Below, piece after piece: positions 7,140-14,639 of a stretch of 17,116 nt of DNA (positions are counted from its first letter, which is position 1; each line of letters begins with the position of its first letter). The notes beneath the pieces are model-generated. The model was not told the origin of the DNA and made no database searches. It saw only the letters and a program-made list of their open reading frames with translations. Position numbers and translations under genes: made by a program. The DNA is from an uncultured Verrucomicrobiota bacterium (GTDB taxonomy: Bacteria > Verrucomicrobiota > Kiritimatiellia > RFP12 > UBA1067): assembly GCA_946615875.1 (NCBI GenBank), contig CAMOIK010000019.1, forward strand, positions 1 to 17,116. The letters run 5' to 3'.

Positions 7140-8075
7140 CTATATCTCTCCTCCGAGATAGCCCATCTCCGAGAGAATACGCTTGTTCTTCATCCAGTTC
7201 GGCTCCACCCTGACCCACAGCTCGATGGACACCTTCACTTCAAAGACGTCGCGCAGTTCGCGTTCGGCGGCCTTGCGCGCCTTCTTGATTATCTCCGCCC
7301 CCTTGCCGATGACAATCGGCTTCTGCGAGGCGCGATTGACGATCACGTCGGCCTTGACCGCCCACGACGCGCCGTTTTCCTTGATCTCCTTGACGCAGAC
7401 GCCCAGTTCGTGCGGCACCTCCTGATGCAGGTGGCGCAGGAACTTCTCGCGTATCGCGTCGGCGATCGCGAGGCGCCGCGGATAGTCGGAGACTATGTCC
7501 TCCGGGAACAGCCTCTCGCCCTCGTCGGCCATCTCGAAGAGAGCGTCCAGGACTTCGCGTTCGCCGCCTTCCTCCACCGAGACCGCTTTCGCCCAGCGTA
7601 TCTCCTGCTTTTCCGGAGCGGCCTCCTGCGGCTCGCCGGCCGCATCCGGCGCCACAGCAGACTCCTGCCAGGCGGCGAGGTATTCGGCTTCGTGGAACGG
7701 CGCCTTGTCGGCCTTGTTCAGCACGAAGAGCACCCTTTCCGGCCTTTCGCGGCGGATGCGCTGCATCCAGCCGACATCCTCCATCTGCGGCAGGACCGAA
7801 GCGTCGAAAAGCACACAGAGGATGTCGGCGCCCGCCGAAGAGCGGCGCGCCATGCGGTTCAGCAGCCTGCCAAGTTCGCCGACGGCCTTGTGGAGGCCTG
7901 GCGTATCGAGCAGCACGAGCTGACCGCGCGCGTCTTCGACTATTCCGCGCACGGTGTTGCGCGTAGTCTGCTCAACGGGCGAGACGATCGAGACCTTCTC
8001 GCCCACGAGCCTGTTGACGAGCGTGGACTTGCCAGCGTTCGTCCTTCCCACCACCGCTACGACTGCCGATTTCAT
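7140..8075 (-). CDS. era: GTPase Era
   Basis: Era binds the 3' end of 16S rRNA and helps assemble the 30S subunit. At 311 residues it has normal length. The GTPase domain carries G1 GRTNAGKST (10-18), G3 DTPG (57-60) and G4 NKAD (120-123). The C-terminal KH domain has the VIGKGAEIIKK loop (about 255-265), and the protein ends with the family's WMKNKRILSEMGY-type tail. Between G4 and the G5 region there is an Ala/Pro/Glu-rich insert (about 137-157), and the usual SA(L/K) of G5 is replaced by AKAVSVEEG. I chose the ATG at 8075 because the GTPase fold starts directly after it; a GTG at 8111 would add 12 residues without family support. No strong ribosome binding site is visible. The gene lies 80 bp after rpiB-glyA in the same direction; the gap is GC-rich and holds only a small hairpin (8125-8141), with no obvious promoter. 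It probably belongs to the rpiB-glyA transcript. Confidence 0.95.
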   Translation of the reverse strand: MKSAVVAVVGRTNAGKSTLVNRLVGEKVSIVSPVEQTTRNTVRGIVEDARGQLVLLDTPGLHKAVGELGRLLNRMARRSSAGADILCVLFDASVLPQMEDVGWMQRIRRERPERVLFVLNKADKAPFHEAEYLAAWQESAVAPDAAGEPQEAAPEKQEIRWAKAVSVEEGGEREVLDALFEMADEGERLFPEDIVSDYPRRLAIADAIREKFLRHLHQEVPHELGVCVKEIKENGASWAVKADVIVNRASQKPIVIGKGAEIIKKARKAAERELRDVFEVKVSIELWVRVEPNWMKNKRILSEMGYLGGEI

Positions 8076-8155
8076 CGCGAAGAGCCAATCGTGATTTCGC
8101 GCACCGCGCACCGCCCGCCGCGCAGCCCGCGGACAGCGGGCCGCACACGGCGCGC

Positions 8156-9835
8156 TCAGGGCACGGGGAACTGGAGCGCGAGCGCCTTGGCTTCGCGCTT
8201 CACGCGTTCCTGCACGGAGACGTCGGCTATGTTGTCGAGGACGTCGGCGATCCAGGTGCCGATCTTGATCATCTCCGGCTCCTTCATGCCGCGCGTGGTG
8301 ACGGAAGCGGTGCCGACGCGGATGCCGCTGGTGCGGAACGGCGACTCGGCGTCGTAGGGGATCGTGTTCTTATTGACGACGATTCCAGCGGCGTCAAGCG
8401 CGGCCGCCGCCTCCTTGCCGGTGATTCCCTTGGTGCCCTTGACATCGACGAGGAAGAGATGGTTGTCGGTGCCGCCGGACACGATGCGATAGCCCCTGTC
8501 CTTGACGGTCTTGCACATGACGGCGCAGTTCTTCACCACCTGCTGCGCGTAACCCTTCCTCTCTTCGCCCATCCATTCGCGGAAGCACACCGCCTTGGCG
8601 GCGATTATGTTTTCGAGCGGCCCGCCCTGCATTCCCGGGAACACTGCGGAGTCGAGCGCCTTCGCCCACTTCTCCTTGCAGAGGACGAGTCCGCCGCGAG
8701 GTCCGCCGAGCGTCTTGTGGGTGGTGGAGGTCACGAAGTCCGCGTAGGGCACCGGCGAGGGGTGGGCGCCGCCCGCGACCAGGCCGGCGATGTGCGCCAT
8801 GTCGACCATCATTATGCACCCCGCCTTGTCGCATATCTCGCGGATGCGCTTGAAGTCGATGATGCGCGGATACGCGGAGGCTCCGGTGAGCAGTATCTTC
8901 GGCTTGACCTCCAGGGCCTGGCGTTCGAGCGCGTCGTAGTCCAGCACCTCGGTCTCGCGGTCCACCGTGTAGGGGACTATGTTGTAGATCTTGCCGGAGA
9001 AGTTTACCGGGCTGCCGTGCGACAGGTGCCCGCCCTGGTCGAGCGAAAGGGAGAGTATGGTGTCGCCCGGCTTGATGGTGGCGAAATACACCGCCATGTT
9101 CGCCGCCGAGCCGCAGTGCGGCTGGACGTTGGCGTGGTCCGCGCCGAAGAGGCGGCAGGCGCGGGTGCGCGCGAGCTCCTCGGCGGCATCGACGGGCAGG
9201 CAGCCGGAATACCAGCGCTTCCCGGGATAGCCCTCGGCGTACTTGTTCATCAGCACGCTGCCCGCCGCCTCGCGGCAGGCGCGGCTCGAAAAGTTCTCGG
9301 ACGCGATAAGGTTGATCTCGGTGTCTTCCTGCTCGGTCTGCGCGACGATCGTCGCGAACACCTCGGGATCGTCCTTCGCAAGGCCCGAAGCGTCGCTCAG
9401 GCGCATGGCGCGTTCGAGCTTCATGCGCCGCCTCGCATGGCGCTCGCTCATATCGACAGGAGTGGCTATGAACGCGGAGGCGATCTCGGCGGCGTATTCG
9501 GGCGACACCGCCGCGCCGCTCAGGCACAGGACGTTGGCGCCGTTGTGCTGGCGCGCAACGACGGCGGCATCCACCGTCTGGCACAGCGCCGCGCGGACGT
9601 TCTGGAAACGGTTCGCCGCCATGGAGACGCCTATGCCGGTGGTGCAGACGAGGATGCCGAAGTCCGCCTCGCCCTTCGCAACGGCAAGCGCGACCGTCTG
9701 CGCATAGTCGGTATAGTCGCACGCTTCACGCGTTTTGGAGCCGAAATCCTCGACTTTGGCCTTCGCCGCCAGTGCCGCGACGAGCGCCTGCTTCAACTCA
9801 AACCCTCCGTGGTCGGAACCTACTGCTATCTTCAT
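8156..9835 (-). CDS. rpiB-glyA: Fused ribose-5-phosphate isomerase B / serine hydroxymethyltransferase
   Basis: A single 559-residue frame encodes two enzymes. Residues 1 to about 143 are RpiB (ribulose-5-P/ribose-5-P isomerisation). They start with VGSDHGGFELK (Asp 8, His 9) and carry the catalytic loop around Cys 64 (LVCTTGIGVSMAANR; the usual CGTG is CTTG here), QHNGANVL with His 97, and the phosphate-binding ERHARR segment (131-136). Residues about 146-559 are SHMT (serine + tetrahydrofolate to glycine + methylene-THF). They carry LIASENFSS, NKYAEGYPGKRWYSG, VDMAHIAGLVAGG and the PLP lysine Lys 374 in TSTTHKTLGGPRGG. The Lys position minus E. coli GlyA Lys 229 gives 145, exactly the fusion boundary, so SHMT is complete. 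There is no stop or frameshift between the halves. AAGGAG lies seven bases or so before the ATG, with a good promoter upstream. Both activities look intact. Confidence 0.95.
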   Translation of the reverse strand: MKIAVGSDHGGFELKQALVAALAAKAKVEDFGSKTREACDYTDYAQTVALAVAKGEADFGILVCTTGIGVSMAANRFQNVRAALCQTVDAAVVARQHNGANVLCLSGAAVSPEYAAEIASAFIATPVDMSERHARRRMKLERAMRLSDASGLAKDDPEVFATIVAQTEQEDTEINLIASENFSSRACREAAGSVLMNKYAEGYPGKRWYSGCLPVDAAEELARTRACRLFGADHANVQPHCGSAANMAVYFATIKPGDTILSLSLDQGGHLSHGSPVNFSGKIYNIVPYTVDRETEVLDYDALERQALEVKPKILLTGASAYPRIIDFKRIREICDKAGCIMMVDMAHIAGLVAGGAHPSPVPYADFVTSTTHKTLGGPRGGLVLCKEKWAKALDSAVFPGMQGGPLENIIAAKAVCFREWMGEERKGYAQQVVKNCAVMCKTVKDRGYRIVSGGTDNHLFLVDVKGTKGITGKEAAAALDAAGIVVNKNTIPYDAESPFRTSGIRVGTASVTTRGMKEPEMIKIGTWIADVLDNIADVSVQERVKREAKALALQFPVP

Positions 9836-9852
9836 CTTTTCTCCTTGATGAG

Positions 9853-9877
9853 CCGTTGCCGCATATTATACCATATT
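9853..9877 (-). promoter_or_regulatory. Extended -10 promoter of rpiB-glyA
   Basis: On the minus strand an extended -10, TGGTATAAT, has its TATAAT hexamer at 9870-9865. It is followed by ATGCGGCAACGG and then AAGGAG and the ATG at 9835. The predicted leader is about 23 bases. The -35 region contains only a weak TTGCGT at 9894-9889. The element matches the pyrE promoter at 23 of 25 positions, including nine identical bases after the -10 box. Confidence 0.75.
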
Positions 9878-10035
9878 CCCTTTCCGCCACGCAACCCCCA
9901 ACAATGCCGTTGCCGCCCTTTCATTATCTTCGAAATTGCAGAGCCGCAATGCCAGAATGCATATCATTGCACCTGTCGGCCGAAAGCAAGCGCCGTCCCA
10001 ATGCTTTGCCGCGCCACCTAGAGCGCACGGCGAAA

Positions 10036-10101
10036 TCCATATATAGAGAATCCATTCTCCATATATAGAGAAGCGCGACTCCATATATAGACAATCCACC
10101 G
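10036..10101. repeat. Three tandem 22-bp AT-rich repeats
   Basis: Units start at 10036, 10058 and 10080, an exact 22-bp period. The core is TCCATATATAGAGAATCC in unit 1. Unit 2 keeps the first 15 bases and then diverges; unit 3 differs from unit 1 at one base (GAGA to GACA) over the first 19. Between units 1 and 2 the sequence also forms a near-perfect inverted repeat (13-bp arms 10039-10051 and 10054-10066 or nearby, one mismatch). The array lies about 200-265 bp upstream of the rpiB-glyA start and about 150 bp after the GH2 stop. A cluster of protein binding sites is possible; the function is unknown. Confidence 0.75.
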
Positions 10102-10156
10102 CCCCCGTCGTCACGTTGCGCCGCGATAGCGCATCAACTCGTAACGCGTCAAAGGA

Positions 10157-10188
10157 GATGGCACCCGCGCACAGGCGCGAGTGCCATC
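10157..10188 (-). terminator. Hairpin after the GH2 gene, possible terminator
   Basis: A 14-bp stem (arms 10157-10170 and 10175-10188, one mismatch, loop of four bases) lies about 60 bases past the minus-strand GH2 stop. In the minus-strand direction it is followed by TCCTTTG, a poor T-tract, so this is either a weak intrinsic terminator or an mRNA 3'-end stabilising hairpin. It also separates the GH2 gene from the rpiB promoter. Confidence 0.5.
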
Positions 10189-10248
10189 TTGGCCGCCCAA
10201 AACCATGCGAAAGCATCGGAAATCGGGCAGATTGCGGCAAAAAGAGAA

Positions 10249-12696
10249 TTATTCCGTCGGCCGGATGATGAAGGCGAGCGAATAGTCTCTGGCACCGGCC
10301 GGCATGAACTCTGCATGGGGAGTGCGCCCCCAGCTGTTGTCGCCGCCCACGCCCATCTGCACGGCGTCGATATTGACGGTGAGGAAGTTGCGCTCGCGCA
10401 GTTCCTCTACGTGCATTGCGTTTTCAAGGTCTTGCTGCGTCCATGGCCAGACGTTGAAACCGAAGCGCGCGCCGTCGAGCGTCTCGATGACGGTGCTGTC
10501 GATCGTCAGCTTCGAAACGTCCGTACGGTAGCCCTGCTCGCACGGGATGATGTAGTTGTTGGGGTTGAGTTCGGCGACGGACATGGAATACCAGCCATGC
10601 GGCGTGGCGGAGGTGCGGTCGGCGTAGTTCTCGTACGGGCCGCGGCCTTCCCAGGATACGAGGCTGGAGGAAGAACCGGGCAGCGTGAATGTGAGGCCGA
10701 TGCGCGGCGGCACGGGGAGTCCGTCAGGGATGGAGACCCTCCATTTGACCAGCGTGGCGCCTCCCGGCATGGAAACGCACTCCAAATGAGACTTGCATCC
10801 CTTCGGCAGTTCTCCGGACTCCGTGGCCTTCTTCCAGACGGCGCACTTCGCGGGCATCTTCCATCCCCTGTCGTTGTCGGTGGGAGCGCGCCAGAAATTC
10901 GGCTTGACCTCAAGCGGCACGTCCGGGAAGCGCGAGGCGACCGCCTTGGCTTCGTATGCGCCTGGATGCGGGTTGCGCAGGGCGTCGAACACGCCGTTGC
11001 AACAGAAGTTGCCCTGGTTGGGCGCGTCGCCGAAATCGCCGCCGTAGGCGAGGCGGCGCGAACCGTCGGGCATCGTCTGCCAAAGGGCCTGGTCGGCGAA
11101 GTCCCAGATGTATCCGCCCTGCGCGGACGGGTATCTGGCCACGTTCTCCCAGTAGTCGATGAAGGAGCCGTTGGAGTTGCCCATCGCGTGGGAGTATTCG
11201 CAGAGGATGGCCGGGGCGCGGTGCGCGGGGTTCTCCACGTATTCGGCGATGCGCTTGGCCGGGGCGTACATCGGGCAGTAGATGTCGGTCCACTTGGAGT
11301 CGTGGGCCTGCTCGTACTGGACGGGGCGCTTCTGCGGATCGAGCGACTTCATCAGCGAGTAGAGCTTCTCGAACGCCGGGCCCATGTCGCTTTCGTTGCC
11401 CATCGACCACACGATGATCGAGGGATGGTCACGGAAGACCTCAACCATGCGGCCGCCGCGTTCGAGGTGGGCGTTCTGCCACTCGGGGAGCTTGGCAAAG
11501 GTGTTGGTCTTGTTGTATCCCATGCCGTGGCTTTCGATGTTCGCCTCGCAAGTGACGTAGATGCCGAACTTGTCGCAGAGGTCGTACCAGTGCGGGTCGT
11601 CCGGATAGTGGCAGGTGCGCACCGCGTTGAAGCCGAACTCCTTGAGCGCCTGGACGTCGCGCAGCATCTCGTCGTGGGTCATCGCGTAGCCGCCTTCCGG
11701 CGAAATCTCGTGGCGGTTCACTCCCTTGACGAATATGCGCCGACCGTTCACCTTCAGCACCCTGTCTTCGATCGCAACGGTGCGGAAGCCCACGGAGCGC
11801 GCATACCAGTCGCCCTTCACGCAGAACGCGACCGTGTAGAGCGCGGGATTGGCGGGGCTCCACGGCTCGAACGGAGAAATCGTCTGTTCGTGGACGGTCT
11901 CGCCCTTCTCGTCGCGGACGGTCACGCGGCCGGAAGAGGCGTCCGCCTCCACCGTGAAGTCGCGCAGGCCGTCCTGCCTCTCCGCGACAAGCCAGACGTC
12001 GCGGAAGATGCCCGAAAGCCGCCAGAAGTCCTGGTCTTCCAGATAACTGCCGTCGCAGAACTTCCTCACCGACACGCGGATGGTGTTCTTCTCGCCCGGC
12101 TTCGCCAGGAAAGGCGTGATGTCGAATTCCGCCGGGAGGCGCGCGTCTTCGCTGTAGCCGACCTCGCGGCCGTTCACGAAAAGCGTCATCGCGCTGGACA
12201 CGCCGCCGAAGTGCACCGTCACGCGGCGCCCCTGCCAGTCTTCGGGGATCGCGAACTCCCGCTCGTAGGTGCCCACGGGGTCGGGGTAGCGGTTGATCGT
12301 CCAGTCAGGATGCTCGGGGACTTCACCGGATGCGACAGGCGGGCGTATGGCGAAGGGATAGACGTGGTTGGAATAGAGCGGAGGATCGAAGTCGCCCTGG
12401 AGCTGCCAGCAGCCCGGCACGGCGATGCGCGCGCGCTTTTCGCCCTCGCCGGCCTTGCCGGAAACCCACGTGAAGTCCCACTCCCCGTTCAGCGACAGCA
12501 GGAACGGCGAGGCCGTGCGCGGGCTTTCAAGCGCGGCGATGCTTTCCGCCGTCGCCTTGTCGGCGCAGGGCACGACGATGCTTCGCGCCGGAAGGCGGTT
12601 GATCGCGTTCACTTCAGGGTCTTCCCACGGCGGCGCGGCGAAGACGCTCCCGCACAGTATGCAGACGGTCGACACGGTCATGCAGGTTGTTTTCAT
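10249..12696 (-). CDS. Secreted glycoside hydrolase family 2 beta-galactosidase-like enzyme lacking domain 4
   Basis: This 815-residue GH2 enzyme resembles LacZ and probably cleaves terminal beta-galactosides outside the cytoplasm. A signal peptide is visible at 1-20 (MKTTCMTVSTVCILCGSVFA). Domains in order are the sugar-binding jelly roll (about 60-215, SLNGEWDF), an Ig-like domain (about 217-300), a TIM barrel (about 300-590) and the LacZ small-chain domain (about 594-812, FWRAPTDNDRG, WEGRGPYENYADR, MGVGGDNSW). Catalytic residues are present: acid/base Glu 435 in WSMGNES and nucleophile Glu 500 in CEYSHAMGNS; the Mg-site motif ANIESHGMGY is also kept. LacZ has about 130 residues between NPHP and RAPxDND; here only about 24 separate them, so domain 4 is missing (junction near residue 590) with the frame intact. 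AGGAG lies seven bases before the ATG. The substrate could be another beta-glycoside. The flanking genes give no sugar-pathway context. Confidence 0.92.
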   Translation of the reverse strand: MKTTCMTVSTVCILCGSVFAAPPWEDPEVNAINRLPARSIVVPCADKATAESIAALESPRTASPFLLSLNGEWDFTWVSGKAGEGEKRARIAVPGCWQLQGDFDPPLYSNHVYPFAIRPPVASGEVPEHPDWTINRYPDPVGTYEREFAIPEDWQGRRVTVHFGGVSSAMTLFVNGREVGYSEDARLPAEFDITPFLAKPGEKNTIRVSVRKFCDGSYLEDQDFWRLSGIFRDVWLVAERQDGLRDFTVEADASSGRVTVRDEKGETVHEQTISPFEPWSPANPALYTVAFCVKGDWYARSVGFRTVAIEDRVLKVNGRRIFVKGVNRHEISPEGGYAMTHDEMLRDVQALKEFGFNAVRTCHYPDDPHWYDLCDKFGIYVTCEANIESHGMGYNKTNTFAKLPEWQNAHLERGGRMVEVFRDHPSIIVWSMGNESDMGPAFEKLYSLMKSLDPQKRPVQYEQAHDSKWTDIYCPMYAPAKRIAEYVENPAHRAPAILCEYSHAMGNSNGSFIDYWENVARYPSAQGGYIWDFADQALWQTMPDGSRRLAYGGDFGDAPNQGNFCCNGVFDALRNPHPGAYEAKAVASRFPDVPLEVKPNFWRAPTDNDRGWKMPAKCAVWKKATESGELPKGCKSHLECVSMPGGATLVKWRVSIPDGLPVPPRIGLTFTLPGSSSSLVSWEGRGPYENYADRTSATPHGWYSMSVAELNPNNYIIPCEQGYRTDVSKLTIDSTVIETLDGARFGFNVWPWTQQDLENAMHVEELRERNFLTVNIDAVQMGVGGDNSWGRTPHAEFMPAGARDYSLAFIIRPTE

Positions 12697-12767
12697 ATTG
12701 GTTCTCCTTTTAATTAATACAAACTGCCGCTGGTTGCGGAATGGATGCGCCGGGGCGCGGCGGCGCG
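12697..12767 (-). promoter_or_regulatory. Leader and possible promoter of the GH2 gene
   Basis: The 71-bp gap between the M3 peptidase stop and the GH2 start contains an abrupt AT-rich block on the minus strand (TTTGTATTAATTAAAAGGAG), where AGGAG at 12708-12704 is the ribosome binding site. A 6-bp GC stem directly after the peptidase stop (GCGCCG with CGGCGC) could be part of a terminator. The AT block could hold a -10 box, but it matches the consensus poorly and differs from the promoter shared by pyrE and rpiB-glyA. Transcription from upstream genes is equally possible. Confidence 0.35.
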
Positions 12768-14639
12768 TCAGCCCGCCAGCCCCTGCTGGCGCAGCAGCGC
12801 CGCAGCCGTAGGCGCTCGGCCGCGGAAGCGCCGGAAAACGTCGAACGCGCTTTCGCCGCCGCCCAGGGCCAGAACCGTCTCGCGGTAGCGCGCCCCCATG
12901 CGGCGGACGGCCTCGTCGTCGTCCAGCCCGGCTTCCTCAAACGCCCCGTAGCAGTCGGCGCTCATGACCTCGGACCACTTGTAGCCGTAGTAGCCTGCGC
13001 TGTATCCGCCGGCGAAGATGTGGGTGAAGGAGTTGAGGAAGATGTCGCCGGGCACCATCGGCACTCCGAAATGCGAGAACGTGGCGTCCTTCACCGAGTT
13101 CGCGTCGGCCCGCGCGCTTTCGTCGCCGCCGTGCAGCAGCATGTCGGTCTTGGCGAACGCCAGCTGGCGGCGGCAGATCGAGGCGGCGCGGAAATTCTTC
13201 GCCGCCTTGACCTTGGCCTTGAGATCGGCGGGCACGGCGATGCCCGTCCTGTCGTCAAGGCACCAGTTCTCCATGAATTGCGACGCCACCTCGACGGCGT
13301 CCCACTCCACGAGATTGATGCCCGCGGCGTCCTCTTCGTCCACGCGCGTGAGCATGCACTGGAGGGCGTGGCCGAACTCGTGGAAGAGAGTCTCCACCTC
13401 GCGGAACGGCATGAAGCAGCGCCCTTCGGCGTCAGGCGCCGGGAGATTGAGGGCGACGAGCGCCAGAGGCAGCTCGCCGCGCCTCGCGCTGCGATTGCGA
13501 AACTCGTTCATCCACGCGCCGCCGCGCTTGAGACCGTTGCGGACGTATGGGTCCACGTAGAAGTGGGCGATCGTCTCGCCCTGCTCCTTGACACGGAAGA
13601 AACGGACGCTCTCGTGCCAGGTCTGCGGCATCTCGCCGGGCGCCGCCTCCTCGACATCGATGTCGAAAAGCGTCTTGGCCAGGCGGAAAAGGCCCGTCAG
13701 GGTCGTCTCGAACTCGAAATGGCGCTTCAGCTCCTCCTCGCTGTAGGAGTAGCGGCTCTCGCGCAGACGCTCCGCGCAGTAGGCGAAGTCCCACGGCTCG
13801 AGGGACGAAAGACCGGCGTCGACCGCCGCTAGCTCCGCGTCCTCGGCGGCCGCCATCTTGGCGGTCGCCGCGTCCAGCTCGTCGATCATGGCGAACACGG
13901 CCTGGACCGACGGCGCGCACTTTGTCGCCAGCGACAGCGCGGCGTAGTCGCCAAAGCCGAGGATGCCCGCCATCTCGGCGCGAAGCGCGAGTATCTCGGC
14001 GATTCGCGCCGTGTTCTCCGGGGCGCGGTGCGCCCTCGCCGTGCACAGGATTTCGCGGACTTCGCGGTCGGCGCAGTGCTTCATCGTCTGCGGATACTCC
14101 GCGTCGTCGATGGTGTAGGTCTTGCCGCCCTTCTCGTGCCGGAACGCCTTCGTGGCGTCCAGCACGGCGTTCGAGAAGTCCGTGGAAAGCTGCGCGAGAC
14201 GCGCCTGTATCTCGTTGAAGCGCGTCTTCTTCGCGTCGTCCAGCGCGACGCCTGCGAGCTCCGCGCTCTGCACGGTCTTCTCCAGTATGCGGCGGCGCAC
14301 GGAGTCCGTCTCCGACGCCGCCAGCCTTCTGGCCGCTTCGTATATCTTGCGGGACTGCCCCACCCGCAACGAGAACTCAACGATGCGCGGCTGGAACTCC
14401 TCTTCGAGCTTGCGCCAGCCTTCGGAGTTCATCACGCCGAGCATGTGCGAAATCTCGCCCCAGAGGCGCCAAAGCTCGCGGGTGGCGTCGTCAAGCCGCC
14501 ACACGAGTCCCTCGAAAGAAGATGCGCCGTCGCGCTCCAGCGCGGCGACGCCGCGCTCGGCCTCCTCCAGGAGCGCGGGGAGGCGCGCCGCGGCGGAGGC
14601 GGGCGTCAGCTCCGCCCACTTCGGGAAATCGAGCCTCAT
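12768..14639 (-). CDS. M3-family oligopeptidase (oligopeptidase A-like)
   Basis: A cytoplasmic zinc metallopeptidase that degrades short peptides, in E. coli including cleaved signal peptides (OpdA/PrlC). It has 623 residues against about 680 for OpdA. The zinc motif is HEFGH with His 420 and His 424 and catalytic Glu 421; the third ligand is probably Glu 450 in WDAVEVASQFMENW. The substrate-loop segment HIFAGGYSAGYYGYKWSEV (near residue 545) is typical of the family. A long N-terminal helical domain precedes it. The start is ATG at 14639; it overlaps the argF stop by one base (TGATG) with AGGAAGG upstream, so the genes are co-translated. The frame is open further upstream through argF, but that part is shadow coding and not a fusion. 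No signal peptide is visible. Confidence 0.93.
   Translation of the reverse strand: MRLDFPKWAELTPASAAARLPALLEEAERGVAALERDGASSFEGLVWRLDDATRELWRLWGEISHMLGVMNSEGWRKLEEEFQPRIVEFSLRVGQSRKIYEAARRLAASETDSVRRRILEKTVQSAELAGVALDDAKKTRFNEIQARLAQLSTDFSNAVLDATKAFRHEKGGKTYTIDDAEYPQTMKHCADREVREILCTARAHRAPENTARIAEILALRAEMAGILGFGDYAALSLATKCAPSVQAVFAMIDELDAATAKMAAAEDAELAAVDAGLSSLEPWDFAYCAERLRESRYSYSEEELKRHFEFETTLTGLFRLAKTLFDIDVEEAAPGEMPQTWHESVRFFRVKEQGETIAHFYVDPYVRNGLKRGGAWMNEFRNRSARRGELPLALVALNLPAPDAEGRCFMPFREVETLFHEFGHALQCMLTRVDEEDAAGINLVEWDAVEVASQFMENWCLDDRTGIAVPADLKAKVKAAKNFRAASICRRQLAFAKTDMLLHGGDESARADANSVKDATFSHFGVPMVPGDIFLNSFTHIFAGGYSAGYYGYKWSEVMSADCYGAFEEAGLDDDEAVRRMGARYRETVLALGGGESAFDVFRRFRGRAPTAAALLRQQGLAG

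Larger units (their letters stand above)
9836..10248. other. Intergenic region between the GH2 gene and rpiB-glyA
   Basis: This 413-bp stretch is less GC-rich than its surroundings and I see no credible gene in it. Next to rpiB it holds the ribosome binding site and promoter. An 11-bp direct repeat, GCCGTTGCCGC, occurs at 9852-9862 (inside the promoter element) and 9906-9916. At 9935-9970 there are short mutually exclusive inverted repeats (ATTGC 9935-9939, GCAAT 9946-9950, ATTGC 9966-9970). Three 22-bp tandem repeats lie at 10036-10101, and a hairpin at 10157-10188 follows the GH2 gene. A 124-codon open frame on the minus strand with a TTG start covers most of the region, but it runs through all these elements and has no recognisable protein character. 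Confidence 0.6.

Noticed and set aside
8076..8111. GTG start for Era twelve codons upstream
   Set aside because: The GTPase fold begins right after the ATG at 8075, family length fits that start, and no ribosome binding site favours the GTG.
8459..10021. 520-codon plus-strand frame opposite rpiB-glyA
   Set aside because: It is antisense to two conserved enzyme domains and has a His/Arg/Val-rich shadow composition without motifs.
10036..10101. 22-bp repeats as a CRISPR array
   Set aside because: The units are contiguous with no unique spacers, there are only three of them, and no cas gene is present in the window.
9866..10240. Possible 124-residue small protein between the GH2 gene and rpiB-glyA
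   Set aside because: It needs a TTG start without a ribosome binding site, and it runs through the hairpin, the 22-bp repeats and the rpiB promoter. Its Tyr/Ile-rich stretch is just the translated repeat.
10189..12717. 842-codon open frame on the plus strand opposite the GH2 gene
   Set aside because: It mirrors the GH2 coding frame, has no signal peptide, repeats or family motif, and its length is explained by codon bias of the real gene.
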